NCBI RefSeq assembly: GCF_003797185.1
Contig: NZ_RKMH01000010.1
Location: 1 to 64,000, forward strand
Origin: Gordonia oryzae
GTDB lineage: Bacteria > Actinomycetota > Actinomycetes > Mycobacteriales > Mycobacteriaceae
Direction: 5' to 3'
Length of the DNA: 64,000 bases
Positions within the stretch are counted from its first letter, which is position 1. Each line of letters opens with the position of its first letter. Under the pieces are notes generated by a model. It was not told the origin of the DNA. It worked only from the letters and a program-made list of their open reading frames with translations, and made no database searches. Shown here piece after piece: positions 55,667 to 64,000 of the stretch. Made by a program: the position numbers and the translations under genes.

Positions 55667-56533
55667 GTGACCGACATCGCCTTCTTCCGGCCCGACACCG
55701 ATGGGCGGGTCCTGCCCCTGCCCTACTCCCGCAGTCTGTGGGCTCCGGGCACCCTCAACGGTCCTGCCGTTTGCGCGCTGGCCGCGCACGCAGCCGAGGA
55801 ACAGATTGCCGAGCAGGGGTTCCGGGCCGCACGTTTCACCATCGACCTCTTCAAGGCCGCGCGGGAGGTACCGACCGCCACCCGAGCCCGGATACTGCGA
55901 TCGGGCGGGCGAATTCGGGTCGCCGAGGTCGACATCGTGCAGTTCCCCGACGACGGCGAGCCAGAGGCAGAGGTGACCGTGGCGCGGGCGACCGCGGTGT
56001 TCCTGCGCGAGTCGCAGAATCCGCCGGGGCAGCGTTGGCAACGTGACTCCGAGAGCGTCACGTTCTCGCCTCCGGTGGCCGCGATCGACGACTGGGCGCC
56101 CCGCTTCGCCTCCGACTCTCCCGATGCCGACGCCGTCGGGGCGTGGGGCAGGAACATGGGCGATCACCAGAATGGGCTGCGCAAACGGGTGTGGACCCGG
56201 GCCGCACCGGCCGTCGTCGGCGTGGAACTGACGCCGTTCGTCCGCGCCGTGACCAGCGCCGAATCCACCAGCCTGATCTGCAATTGGGGGACCACGGGGA
56301 TCGGTTTCATCAATTGCGATCTGACCGTGACCCTGTCTCGACTGCCGCGTGGCGATCGCATCGGCATCGAAGGCGACTCCCACATCGAGAACGACGGGAT
56401 CTCGGCGTCGACGGCTGGGCTGTACGACGTCGACGGAATGTGGGGTGTCGGAATGGTGACGGCGGTGAACAATGCCGCGGCCGAAATCGACTTCACCAGT
56501 ATTGATCTGCGTGGCCGGTATCGCGAAGCGTGA
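55667..56533 (+). CDS. Acyl-CoA thioesterase-like protein (double hotdog)
   Basis: A 288-residue protein with two hotdog halves. The first starts PLPYSRSLWAPGTLNGPAVC and has RAARFTIDLFKAAREVPT; the second contains TSAESTSLICNWGTTGIGFI and SHIENDGISASTAGLYDVDG. It fits the actinobacterial thioesterase family related to TesB, which hydrolyses acyl-CoA. The start is GTG 55667. The acyl chain specificity cannot be told. It lies in a region of single-gene units without an obvious operon partner. Confidence 0.75.
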   Translation: MTDIAFFRPDTDGRVLPLPYSRSLWAPGTLNGPAVCALAAHAAEEQIAEQGFRAARFTIDLFKAAREVPTATRARILRSGGRIRVAEVDIVQFPDDGEPEAEVTVARATAVFLRESQNPPGQRWQRDSESVTFSPPVAAIDDWAPRFASDSPDADAVGAWGRNMGDHQNGLRKRVWTRAAPAVVGVELTPFVRAVTSAESTSLICNWGTTGIGFINCDLTVTLSRLPRGDRIGIEGDSHIENDGISASTAGLYDVDGMWGVGMVTAVNNAAAEIDFTSIDLRGRYREA

Positions 56534-57120
56534 TCGCTTGGGAGTGACCCGGCGCACGCGTGATCCCCGCTGTCGTCAAGGTCCACCGCATGACGCGGCC
56601 CCGTCGGCGCCCGAGATCCGTTCCCCCGGGGCCCGAGAACGGCGGTGCCCAACGCGGCCACGACGATCGGCACACCCACGGGCGCCGCGCCATCCACGGC
56701 GCGAAGTGCACGCACCGACATGGCGAGATCCTCACCGCCGTCGGTGATACCCAGGTCCTTCGACGGCGGGCCCAGCTCTCCTGGTCGTTGTTCCACTGGC
56801 ACTCGAATGTGTTGTTGTGCAGCACCAATCACAACCTGGCCGAGGGCATGACCTTCACCGACCACACCGGACCACCCCAGGCACGCCAGCCGATTGCTCA
56901 CACCCGACAGCCGTTGGGTGTGTCGGGTGTGAGGGCGGGCGACCTCGCGGTCTTCCTCGACGACCAGCACTCGGGGTACGCCGCTCAACCATCAGAGGCC
57001 GACGTCGGGATCGACGCGGTATGTCACCTACGTCGTGTCGTTCGGCAATCAGGTCTACCTGATGCGGTTGCCGCTACGGCACGCATGATGTCGCAGGTGA
57101 CCTACCGCGTCGAGGTGTGC
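56534..57120. other. 587-bp region with decayed coding scraps
   Basis: No intact gene is visible. On the minus strand near 56936-56990 a reading VPRVLVVEEDREVA looks like the first strand of a response-regulator receiver domain, but what follows does not continue the fold. On the plus strand 57014-57088 reads TRYVTYVVSFGNQVYLMRLP to a TGA, like a gene end, with no matching upstream part. Both may be remnants of deleted genes or chance. Confidence 0.4.
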
Positions 57121-58923
57121 CTACCGGCCGAGCATGGCGTTCATCCGATCGATCTCGGCCTGCTGGGTGCTCTTGATCTGCGTTGCGAGCGAGCGCGATT
57201 CGGGATTGATCCCACCGGCGAGTTCCACATCGGCCATGGTGATCGCCCCGTGATGATGAGCGATCATGCCCTGCAACCACAACATGTCGAACTGTGCGCC
57301 ACGGGCATTCTCGAGCGACGTCATCTGCGCGTCGGACATCATCGCGCCCATGTCGCCGTTCATCGAGTGGCCACCACTGCCGCCCTCATCGTCGACTGCC
57401 ACGCCCCACGACTTGAGCCGTGCGGTCATCTGATCGATCTCGGGCTGCTGGGCGTTCCTGATCTGCGTTGCCAGCGTGCGCAATTGGGCATTGTCGGTAC
57501 GGCTGGGCACCAGGTCGGCCATCTCGACCGCCTGCTCGTGGTGCGGGATCATCATCTGGTTGAACATGACATCGGCCTGGTTGTGCGGCGCGTTCTGGCT
57601 CGACGAGGTTGCCGTCGTGCCGTGACCCGAGGACTCGTGCCCGGTGGGCGACGAGGACTCCGACGACGAACAGCCCGCCACGCGAGGAGCAATGAGCTTG
57701 CGGTCGACGAGTTGGTAGACGGCGACGACGAAGGCCGCCAATGCCCAGCCGAGCAGGACGTCGAACACGTAGTGCTCAGCGGTGTAGACGAGGGTGAACG
57801 CCATGGCAAAGGCGTACCCCAGGAACAGCGTTCGGCCGAGCGCTGTGACGCGAGGCCACATGAACAGGGCGAGCAGCATCGTCAGCGCGGCGTGTAACGA
57901 GGGGATGGCGGCCACCAGATTGGACTTGCCCTGGCCGATCTCGATGAGGTTGGACGCGACGTGGACGTGGAGGAATTCCCATCCGCGGGCCGAGATCCGT
58001 TCGACGTACGGCGCCGCGCCGGCGTGACTCGGGTCGAAGGGACCGAGGATCCCGCCGGGCTGGGTGGCCTGCGGGGTGGTCATGCAGATCGCCTCGCGCG
58101 GTCCGTCGGCGACCTCGGCGGAGGTGCACCGGGCCGCCGCCCAGGGCGGTGCCGCGGGCACGAACGTATATCCGATGAGTCCGAGGAAGGTGGTGGCGAT
58201 GAAACACGCGGCGAACCGCCGCCACGTGGCCCGGTCGCGCAGCCACAGGATGGCCGCGAGCGCGTACGGGACGACGAAGTACGACATGTAGACAACGCTG
58301 GTGATGACCTCCCACCACGGCGCCGACGGCGACTTCAGATGTGCCTGCAGCCACACCGTCGGGACCACCCCGAAGATGGCCTTGTCGACGTCGGGGGCGA
58401 GATGCCAGGCCACTGGCACCCGGATGAACTCGGCGACGTTGCGGGTCCAGTCGTAGAGCAACAGGATCAGCGCGAACGGCGCCCAGTCGATGATGACGGT
58501 GATGACACGGCGCCGGCCGATACTGGCCGCAATCAGCCCGAGGCACAGCAGGATGATCAGGCGGGTGCGGTCAAAGGCGAGCCCGTGTTCGACGATCTCC
58601 CACACCATGAACAGCGCCCATGCGACGATCGCGACCCGGCGGACCATGGTGAGGTCGCGACGCTTCTCGGGTTCGGCCTCCATCTCGGCGTCCGCAGCGA
58701 TGTCGGCGTCCGCGGCGATGTCGGCGTCCGCAGCGATGTCGGCGAGAATCCGTTCGAGGTCCGGCGGGTTGTCATCGCCGAATGCGTCGTCGGACTCGGT
58801 CTCCTCGACGCCGGCGCTCGCGTCATTCGGATCCACGGCTGATTCGCCCACATCGTGCCCAGGAGCCTGCCGTCGGCGGTGATCGTCCGGCGAGGGCACG
58901 TCGATTACCTCGTCAACACTCAC
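57121..58923 (-). CDS. PAP2/AUR1-like membrane protein fused to a DUF305 domain
   Basis: A 600-residue protein in three parts. Residues 1-90 are acidic, with a triple ADIAAD repeat. Residues 93-415 are a polytopic PAP2/inositolphosphotransferase-like domain with about seven spans and the phosphatase-type residues in AAIPSLHAALTML (His 344) and YTAEHYVFDVLLG (His 384, Asp 388). Residues 418-600 form a DUF305 domain with paired motifs MMIPHHEQAVEMADL and GMIAHHHGAITMADV. The junction VAGCSSSESSSPTG looks like a lipobox plus linker of a formerly separate lipoprotein, so an in-frame deletion probably fused two genes. The DUF305 part should face the outside. The combination may be lineage-specific. 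Confidence 0.82.
   Translation of the reverse strand: MSVDEVIDVPSPDDHRRRQAPGHDVGESAVDPNDASAGVEETESDDAFGDDNPPDLERILADIAADADIAADADIAADAEMEAEPEKRRDLTMVRRVAIVAWALFMVWEIVEHGLAFDRTRLIILLCLGLIAASIGRRRVITVIIDWAPFALILLLYDWTRNVAEFIRVPVAWHLAPDVDKAIFGVVPTVWLQAHLKSPSAPWWEVITSVVYMSYFVVPYALAAILWLRDRATWRRFAACFIATTFLGLIGYTFVPAAPPWAAARCTSAEVADGPREAICMTTPQATQPGGILGPFDPSHAGAAPYVERISARGWEFLHVHVASNLIEIGQGKSNLVAAIPSLHAALTMLLALFMWPRVTALGRTLFLGYAFAMAFTLVYTAEHYVFDVLLGWALAAFVVAVYQLVDRKLIAPRVAGCSSSESSSPTGHESSGHGTTATSSSQNAPHNQADVMFNQMMIPHHEQAVEMADLVPSRTDNAQLRTLATQIRNAQQPEIDQMTARLKSWGVAVDDEGGSGGHSMNGDMGAMMSDAQMTSLENARGAQFDMLWLQGMIAHHHGAITMADVELAGGINPESRSLATQIKSTQQAEIDRMNAMLGR
58687..58746. repeat. 18-bp coding repeats in the PAP2-DUF305 gene
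   Basis: About three units of an 18-bp motif (GCGATGTCGGCGTCCGCA on the plus strand) encode the ADIAAD repeats in the acidic N-terminal tail. Confidence 0.8.
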
Positions 58924-59157
58924 GTAACCGCCTCTTCATCGCCGCACTACCGACCCGTAACCCGAAATCAGCCTAATGAACATTTGTAAAAGTGGCCGGT
59001 CGCCTCACCTCTTCGCACGTCAGGAGTGTCGACGAGGCGGACGGCCCGACAACGATCGGCAAAGCGACATAGACTGCGAGTGGGGCACATCACATAAGCG
59101 GCGTGATTGTGACATGTACCCGATCGACAAGGCCGGCATTCGGTCAGGAGGTTGTAG

Positions 59158-59364
59158 ATGCCCAACAGGTTCCTGCGCTACGGCGATCAGCGCTACATCA
59201 TCACCAAAGAGGCCGAAGCGCGGCTCGACCGCGCCCTGGAGTCCGTGTACTCGAACGGCGGCGGCCACCAGTGGTTGAACCTGTACCCCGACACCGAGGC
59301 ACCGTGCCGACTGTTGATCGCGTCGGGCGTGCCGATCACTGTCGAGACCGAACCCAACGACTGA
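59158..59364 (+). CDS. Small hypothetical protein (68 aa)
   Basis: A 68-residue soluble protein, MPNRFLRYGDQRYIITKEAE and so on, ending with a beta-rich stretch (LLIASGVPITVETEPND). An AGGAGG site lies seven bases before the ATG, and codon use is that of a real gene. I recognise no domain; the segment HQWLNLYPDTEAPCRLLI suggests a small alpha/beta fold. It precedes the endonuclease IV gene by 66 bp in the same direction and may share its promoter. Confidence 0.75.
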   Translation: MPNRFLRYGDQRYIITKEAEARLDRALESVYSNGGGHQWLNLYPDTEAPCRLLIASGVPITVETEPND

Positions 59365-59430
59365 GCAACGCCGATCCGCGGGCGCGGGCGATGGCACTCG
59401 AGTCGGGGTGCGCACCCTAAGCTGACACCC

Positions 59431-60201
59431 ATGCGCATCGGAGCTCATTTGCGGGAGGACGACGACCCGCTGACCACCGCATCGGACCTCGGCGTCGACG
59501 TCTTCCAGATGTTCGTCACCGATCCTCAGAAGTGGAAGAAGCCCGTCCCTCGTCCGGACGCGCAAGCCTTCCGCGAATCCCCCATCGACGTCGTCGTCCA
59601 CTCGAGCTATCAAATCAATGTGGCCAGTCTGAACAACCGGCTCCGCATGCCCTCCCGCAAGGCCGTCGAGGAGCAGGCTGCCGCAGCCGCCGACCTCGGG
59701 GCGTTCGGTCTCGTCGTCCACGGCGGTCACCTGCGCGACGGGGAGGATGCAGCGGAGGGGTTTGCCAACTGGCGCAAGCTGTTCGACCGTCAGGCCGACA
59801 AAGGCGGCTTCGGGGTCCCGATCCTCATCGAGAACACCGCGGGCGGCGACCATGCGATGGCCCGAACCCTCGAGGCCATTGATCGACTCTGGGAGGCGGT
59901 CGGCGACTTCGAGCAGGCCGGCTTCTGTCTCGACACCTGTCACGCGTGGGCCGGCGGCGAGGATCTCGTCGGCCTCGTCGAGCGGGTTCGGGAGATCACC
60001 GGGCGCATCGATCTGGTGCACCTGAACAACTCCCGCGACGAATTCGACTCCGGCCGCGACCGTCACGCGAACCTGGGGGCGGGACACATCGATCCCGAGG
60101 TACTCGTCGCCGTCGCGGCAGCGGCCGACGCCCCCATCATCCTTGAGACGCCGGCCGAGGGAATCCCCGACGATCTCGACTACCTGCGGTCGGCGCTGTA
60201 G
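59431..60201 (+). CDS. nfo: Endonuclease IV (AP endonuclease Nfo)
   Basis: A 256-residue TIM-barrel AP endonuclease with three zinc ions that cuts 5' of abasic sites in base excision repair. It starts MRIGAHLREDDDPLTTASDL and carries the metal-ligand segments in order: VVHSSYQINVAS, LVVHGGHLRDG, ILIENTAGG, FCLDTCHAWAGGED, VHLNNSRDEFDSGRDRHANL with GAGHI, and a final ILETPAE. It is somewhat shorter than the 285-residue E. coli enzyme. In mycobacteria the counterpart is often called end. Confidence 0.94.
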   Translation: MRIGAHLREDDDPLTTASDLGVDVFQMFVTDPQKWKKPVPRPDAQAFRESPIDVVVHSSYQINVASLNNRLRMPSRKAVEEQAAAAADLGAFGLVVHGGHLRDGEDAAEGFANWRKLFDRQADKGGFGVPILIENTAGGDHAMARTLEAIDRLWEAVGDFEQAGFCLDTCHAWAGGEDLVGLVERVREITGRIDLVHLNNSRDEFDSGRDRHANLGAGHIDPEVLVAVAAAADAPIILETPAEGIPDDLDYLRSAL

Positions 60202-60266
60202 CGCACAAGCCGGGCTTTCCTGACGGCCTACTCCCCTCGCGTCTGTGACAAGACGGCCTTCCCTCT

Positions 60267-60309
60267 GATGGTCGAGGTGCCCGGCGCCCCGGCTGCGGGC
60301 CTCGAGACC
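60267..60309. repeat. Palindromic intergenic repeat, copy 4
   Basis: Begins GATGGTCGAGGTGCCCGGCG and ends GGGCCTCGAGACC, closest to copy 1 at 12239. It lies 66 bp after the endonuclease IV stop, far from the other copies, so the family is dispersed in this genome. Confidence 0.75.
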
Positions 60310-60530
60310 TCGTGCACGACAGCTGGTTCCGCCTCACCGGGAGACGCTGTCACCGCGGGTAGGTGATGATCACCGGCACCGTCTGTCGGTTTCGCCACTC
60401 CACCCGGCGGCCGCTCGTCCGACGACCGGCTGCAGCCCGACCTTCGCCGCCCAGCGCCACCCGTTCCCAGACACCCCGATTTGTCGGCAATCCACCGACC
60501 GAGCAGATGCTCGCCCTGTCCGCCCGATCC

Positions 60531-60554
60531 CGACACCGACACCGACACCGACAC
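60531..60554. repeat. Hexanucleotide tandem repeat (CGACAC x4)
   Basis: Four head-to-tail CGACAC units in non-coding DNA upstream of the fadE gene. Confidence 0.85.
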
Positions 60555-60823
60555 TCAGAGCGTGTCGCAGTCCGCAGCGTCCGGCGTCGTTCCCCCACGT
60601 TCGAGGAATCGTTCGATGACGCACGAGACGTGGCGTCATCGGCACGAGTGCCGAAGTACATGCATCCGAAGGCCAAGGAGCCAGTGGACATGCGGACAAG
60701 CTCATCTCCGGATATCGCGAGAACAAGGCCCCAATGTGCAATACGGTACATTGCGCTTGCAGAAGTTAGCAGAGGTCACAGCGATATCGGCTTGTCGAGC
60801 ATGCGGCCGAGTTGTATCCTCGG

Positions 60824-60839
60824 GTTACCGACGAGTAAC
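60824..60839. promoter_or_regulatory. Candidate operator palindrome upstream of fadE
   Basis: A perfect inverted repeat GTTAC-CGACGA-GTAAC, 120 bp before the fadE start, in an AT-richer stretch. TetR-type regulators of lipid catabolism bind sites of this size and symmetry. The cognate regulator is not in evidence. Confidence 0.45.
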
Positions 60840-60959
60840 TTAGCGGTCGTTCGGTCGTGCTCACGTCAGAGCATCCACCGGGCGTCTGCACAAGTTCACC
60901 TGCCGATACATCCAGCGACCACCCGCGAGGGATTCAGCCCGCGTCAGATAGGAATCCAA

Positions 60960-62795
60960 ATGGGCCACTACAAGAGCAACATGCGCGACCTGCAGTTCAA
61001 CCTCTTCGAGGTCTTCGAACTGGACAAGGTGCTCGAGTCGGGGGAGTTCGGCGATCTGGATCATGAGACCGCAGTGGACATGCTCCGCGAGGTCCGGACT
61101 CTCGCCGAGGGCCCGATCGCGGAGTCCTTTGCCGAAGCCGACCACAACCCGCCGGTCTTCGACCCCGAGACCCACAGCGTCGCCATCCCGGAGAGCTTCA
61201 AGAAGTCCTACAACGCCCTCGTCGAGGGTGGCTGGGACAAGGTCGGCGTCAACGAGGAGCTCGGTGGTATGCCGGCGCCCCGATCGCTGTACTGGGCAAT
61301 AGCTGAGATGATCCTCGGCGCCAACCCGCCGGTGTTCATGTACGCAGCAGGCTCGGGCTTCGCGAACATCTTCTACGACAACGGAACCGACGAGCAGAAG
61401 AAGTGGGCCGCCATCTGCTCTGAGCGCGGCTGGGGCGCCACGATGGTGCTCACCGAGCCCGACGCCGGGTCCGATGTGGGCGCCGGACGTACCAAGGCTG
61501 TTCAGCAGGAGGACGGCTCCTGGCATATCGACGGCGTGAAACGCTTCATCACCTCCGCCGACCAGGACATGACCGAGAACATCTTCCACCTGGTGCTCGC
61601 CCGCCCCGAGGGCGCCGGCCCGGGCACCAAGGGTCTGTCTCTGTTCTTCGTCCCGAAGTTCCATTTCGACTTCGAGACAGGTGAACTCGGCGAGCGCAAC
61701 GGCGTTTTCGTCACCAACGTCGAACACAAAATGGGCATCAAGGCGTCGGCCACCTGCGAGGTCACCTTCGGTCAGCACGGCATCCCGGCGAAGGGCTGGC
61801 TCGTCGGCGAGGTTCACAAGGGCATCGCGCAGATGTTCCAGGTGATCGAGCACGCACGAATGATGGTGGGCACCAAGGCGATCTCTACGCTGTCGACCGG
61901 TTACCTCAACGCTCTCGACTACGCCAAGGAGCGCGTGCAGGGCGCCGACATGGTGCAGATGACCGACAAGGCCGCGCCGCGGGTCACCATCACCCATCAC
62001 CCCGACGTCCGTCGTTCGCTGATGACCCAGAAGGCCTACGCGGAGGGGCTGCGCGCGATCTACCTCTACACCGCCTCGCACCAGGATTCCGTTGCCGCAC
62101 AGATCGTCTCCGGCGCCGATCCCGAGATGGCACACCGCGTCAACGACCTGCTGCTGCCGATCGTCAAGGGTGTCGGCTCCGAGCGTGCCTACGCCAACCT
62201 CGGCCACGAGTCACTGCAGACCTTCGGCGGTTCGGGCTTCCTGCAGGACTACCCGATCGAGCAGTACATCCGTGACTCGAAAATCGACTCCCTTTACGAG
62301 GGCACGACCGCCATCCAGGCGCAGGACTTCTTCTTCCGCAAGATTATTCGCGACAAGGGGCAGGCGCTCGCGCATGTTGCCGGGCAGATCCAGTCGTTCA
62401 TCGACTCCGAGGCCGGCAACGGCCGCCTCAAGGCTGAGCGCGCGTTGCTCACGACCGCGCTGGAGGACGTCCAGGCCATGGCCGCGTCGCTGACGGGCGA
62501 CCTCATGGGCGCGCAGGAGAACCCCAAGGACCTCTACAAGGTCGGGCTGGGATCGGTGCGCTTCCTGATGTCGGTCGGCGATCTACTCATCGGCTGGCTG
62601 CTCCTGCGCCAGTCCGAGATCGCGCTGGCCAAGCTCGATGAGGGCGTGACCGGAGACGACAAGTCCTTCTACGAGGGCAAGGTCGCCGTCGCGAGCTTCT
62701 TCGCCAAGAACATGCTCCCGCTGCTCACCTCGATCCGCACCACCGTCGAAAACATCGACGGCGAGATCATGGAGCTCGACGAAGCCGCCTTCTGA
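60960..62795 (+). CDS. fadE5: Acyl-CoA dehydrogenase (FadE5-like)
   Basis: A 611-residue flavin acyl-CoA dehydrogenase of the long FadE5 type, the same length as I recall for M. tuberculosis FadE5. It begins [20 protein letters not shown], a family signature. Then come the helical N-terminal domain, the beta domain with [16 protein letters not shown] and FITSADQDM, and the C-terminal helical domain with [40 protein letters not shown] and [20 protein letters not shown]. It catalyses the first step of beta-oxidation of fatty acyl-CoA with broad chain length. It is a single-gene unit, followed by a strong terminator. The reading frame stays open far upstream, but ATG 60960 fits the family start. 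Confidence 0.95.
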   Translation: MGHYKSNMRDLQFNLFEVFELDKVLESGEFGDLDHETAVDMLREVRTLAEGPIAESFAEADHNPPVFDPETHSVAIPESFKKSYNALVEGGWDKVGVNEELGGMPAPRSLYWAIAEMILGANPPVFMYAAGSGFANIFYDNGTDEQKKWAAICSERGWGATMVLTEPDAGSDVGAGRTKAVQQEDGSWHIDGVKRFITSADQDMTENIFHLVLARPEGAGPGTKGLSLFFVPKFHFDFETGELGERNGVFVTNVEHKMGIKASATCEVTFGQHGIPAKGWLVGEVHKGIAQMFQVIEHARMMVGTKAISTLSTGYLNALDYAKERVQGADMVQMTDKAAPRVTITHHPDVRRSLMTQKAYAEGLRAIYLYTASHQDSVAAQIVSGADPEMAHRVNDLLLPIVKGVGSERAYANLGHESLQTFGGSGFLQDYPIEQYIRDSKIDSLYEGTTAIQAQDFFFRKIIRDKGQALAHVAGQIQSFIDSEAGNGRLKAERALLTTALEDVQAMAASLTGDLMGAQENPKDLYKVGLGSVRFLMSVGDLLIGWLLLRQSEIALAKLDEGVTGDDKSFYEGKVAVASFFAKNMLPLLTSIRTTVENIDGEIMELDEAAF

Positions 62796-62815
62796 CACAG
62801 ACGGAACTCCGCACG

Positions 62816-62859
62816 AGCCGAGGGGTCGGGATCTCCGTCGAGATCCCGGCCCCTCGGCT
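62816..62859 (+). terminator. Terminator after fadE
   Basis: A long stem: AGCCGAGGGG, a two- to three-base mismatch, then GGGATCTC pairs through loop CGTC with GAGATCCC and CCCCTCGGCT, followed by ATTGACA. It lies 20 bases after the stop. Confidence 0.85.
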
Positions 62860-62970
62860 ATTGACACGCATCCGGGCACCGATCGGCACCCATGGCCGGG
62901 CGCGCATACCTAGCGTGAGTTGCGGGGGGCGTGAGACACCGGGGAACCCGACCACGTGAGGTGACACCAG

Positions 62971-64000
62971 ATGAAGGCACCCGTTTTCCACGGTCCCGGC
63001 CAGAAGGCCTGGGAGGACGTCCCCGACCCGAAACTCAGCGAACCCACCGACGTCATCGTCAAGATGGACACGACGACGATCTGCGGCACCGACCTGCACA
63101 TCCTCAAGGGTGACGTTCCCGCGGTCACTCCCGGCCGCATTCTCGGACACGAGGGCGTCGGCACGATCACCGAGGTCGGCGACGCCGTGACGACGCTGGC
63201 CGTCGGCGACCAGGTGATCTTGTCCTGCATCTCCTCATGCGGGAAATGCTCGTTCTGCAAACAGGGCGTCTATTCGCACTGCCTGGGCAGCGAGGGCACG
63301 TCGGGTATCGGCTGGATCTTCGGCCATCTCATCGACGGCACCCAGGCCGAGTACGTGCGGGTGCCCTACGCGGAGAACTCGGTCCACAAGCTGCCGTCGG
63401 CGGTCAGCCCCGAGCAGGGCACGTTGCTCTCCGACATCCTGCCCACCGGCCACGAGATCGGCGTGCGCCACGGTGCGGTGAAACCCGGTGATGTGGTCGC
63501 GGTGATCGGGACCGGCCCGGTCGGGCTCGCCGCCATCGCCACCGCGGGTCTCTACGGGCCAAGCCGGGTCATCGCCGTCGACATCGACGCCAACCGGGTC
63601 GAACAGGCCCGCCGGTTCGGGGCGACCGATGGGGTCGTGTCGACCTCATCGGGGTGGCGCGAGGAGATCCTGGCGATGACCGACGGACTCGGTGTGGACG
63701 TCGCGATCGAGGCCGTCGGCATTCCCGACACGTTCCAGATGTGCCTCGACATCGTCCGCCCCGCAGGCCATGTCGCCAATGTCGGTGTGCACGGCAAGCC
63801 CGTCGAGTTGCCCATCCAGGATCTCTGGATCTCCAACATCGTGATGTCGATGGGCCTGGTGAACACCAATACCCTTGGCACACTTCTGAAGTTGGTGGCA
63901 CAACGCCGTATCGATCCAGAACCGTTCATCAGCCACCGATTCGGGCTGGGCGAGATCATCGACGCCTATGACGTGTTCTCCCGTGCGGCAGAAACCAAGG
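62971..64000 (+). CDS. Zinc-dependent alcohol dehydrogenase (3' end outside the window)
   Basis: The first 343 residues of a medium-chain zinc dehydrogenase; the reading frame is open to the window edge. Catalytic zinc ligands lie in TTICGTDLHILKGD and RILGHEGVGTITEVG, and the structural zinc Cys cluster in SSCGKCSFCKQGVYSHC. The NAD(P) Rossmann motif is VAVIGTGPVGLAAIATAGLY, and substrate-domain features include SDILPTGHEIGV. It resembles secondary-alcohol or isopropanol-type dehydrogenases. The start ATG 62971 follows GAGGTGACACC. Only the last few tens of residues should be missing. Confidence 0.92.
   Translation, partial: MKAPVFHGPGQKAWEDVPDPKLSEPTDVIVKMDTTTICGTDLHILKGDVPAVTPGRILGHEGVGTITEVGDAVTTLAVGDQVILSCISSCGKCSFCKQGVYSHCLGSEGTSGIGWIFGHLIDGTQAEYVRVPYAENSVHKLPSAVSPEQGTLLSDILPTGHEIGVRHGAVKPGDVVAVIGTGPVGLAAIATAGLYGPSRVIAVDIDANRVEQARRFGATDGVVSTSSGWREEILAMTDGLGVDVAIEAVGIPDTFQMCLDIVRPAGHVANVGVHGKPVELPIQDLWISNIVMSMGLVNTNTLGTLLKLVAQRRIDPEPFISHRFGLGEIIDAYDVFSRAAETK

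Larger units (their letters stand above)
60202..60959. other. 758-bp intergenic region before the fadE gene
   Basis: No convincing gene. It holds palindromic repeat copy 4, a CGACAC tandem array and a 16-bp palindrome that may be the operator of the fadE gene. Composition is uneven, with an AT-richer stretch at 60720-60850 that probably contains the promoter. Readings that extend the acyl-CoA dehydrogenase upstream through here lack coding character. Confidence 0.6.

Noticed and set aside
56164-56988. Minus-strand frame of 274 codons starting with a receiver-like segment
   Set aside because: Only the first dozen residues resemble a response regulator. The rest lacks the conserved Asp, Thr and Lys and then runs antisense to the thioesterase gene.
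60363-60959. N-terminal extension of the acyl-CoA dehydrogenase to 60363
   Set aside because: The added 199 residues are Arg/Ser-rich and contain the translated hexamer repeat; the family start matches ATG 60960.

Overview
The window is high-GC actinobacterial chromosome with tightly packed genes, many 4-bp ATGA stop/start overlaps and frequent GTG starts. An F420-dependent glucose-6-phosphate dehydrogenase, PknG with GlnH and GlnX, a FadE5-like acyl-CoA dehydrogenase and IdeR-type iron boxes point to a mycolic-acid actinobacterium (Mycobacteriales). Gordonia or a close relative is my best guess, from general style rather than a diagnostic marker. From thiG to fgd, gene order and relative orientation match the M. 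tuberculosis Rv0407-Rv0417 block (fgd1, pta, ackA, pknG, glnH, glnX, mutT3, thiE, thiO, thiS, thiG), read here in reverse and interrupted by accessory inserts.

Layout. 1-2,739: a decayed LuxR-type regulator and a two-gene ABC exporter whose ATPase has a Pro/Gly/Gln repeat tail. 2,812-5,787: thiamine genes thiO-thiS-thiG behind a TPP riboswitch, with divergent thiE. 5,869-6,485: a 14-residue leader peptide, an attenuator-like pair of hairpins and a free-standing LeuA regulatory domain. 6,501-12,202: a Nudix hydrolase and the glnX-glnH-pknG operon. 12,203-16,212: a DUF222/HNH gene bordered by palindromic repeats, and a Baeyer-Villiger-type monooxygenase with its TetR neighbour. 16,267-23,933: ackA-pta, a TetR gene, an acetyltransferase, a DMT transporter with divergent LysR regulator, and fgd.

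24,071-48,921 is the main accessory system, a complete siderophore locus: FecCD-FecCD-FecE importer, a two-subunit ABC exporter, ornithine N5-monooxygenase, a 3,825-residue three-module NRPS, a Fes-like esterase, a formyltransferase, a ferric-siderophore binding lipoprotein and a second ABC exporter. Three IdeR-like boxes sit at 24,071, 30,560 and 44,857. The NRPS reads A-T-E-C-A-T-E-C-A-T without thioesterase. The ten-residue codes I extracted by eye from its adenylation domains (DINYWGGIGK, DFWNIGMVHK, DMENLGLINK) match what I recall for the Streptomyces coelichelin synthetase CchH (formyl-hydroxy-Orn, Thr, hydroxy-Orn). The locus therefore probably makes coelichelin or a very close relative. 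No MbtH gene is present in the window.

48,932-64,000: a 166-bp MITE at the end of the siderophore locus, two small membrane-protein genes, an HSL-type esterase, a 1,297-residue Pls/PosA-family single-module synthetase, an HdeD-like protein, a thioesterase-fold protein, a decayed stretch, an unusual PAP2-DUF305 fusion, a 68-residue conserved-looking protein, endonuclease IV, FadE5-like acyl-CoA dehydrogenase, and a zinc alcohol dehydrogenase cut by the window end. I saw no rRNA, tRNA, CRISPR array, prophage or intact transposase.
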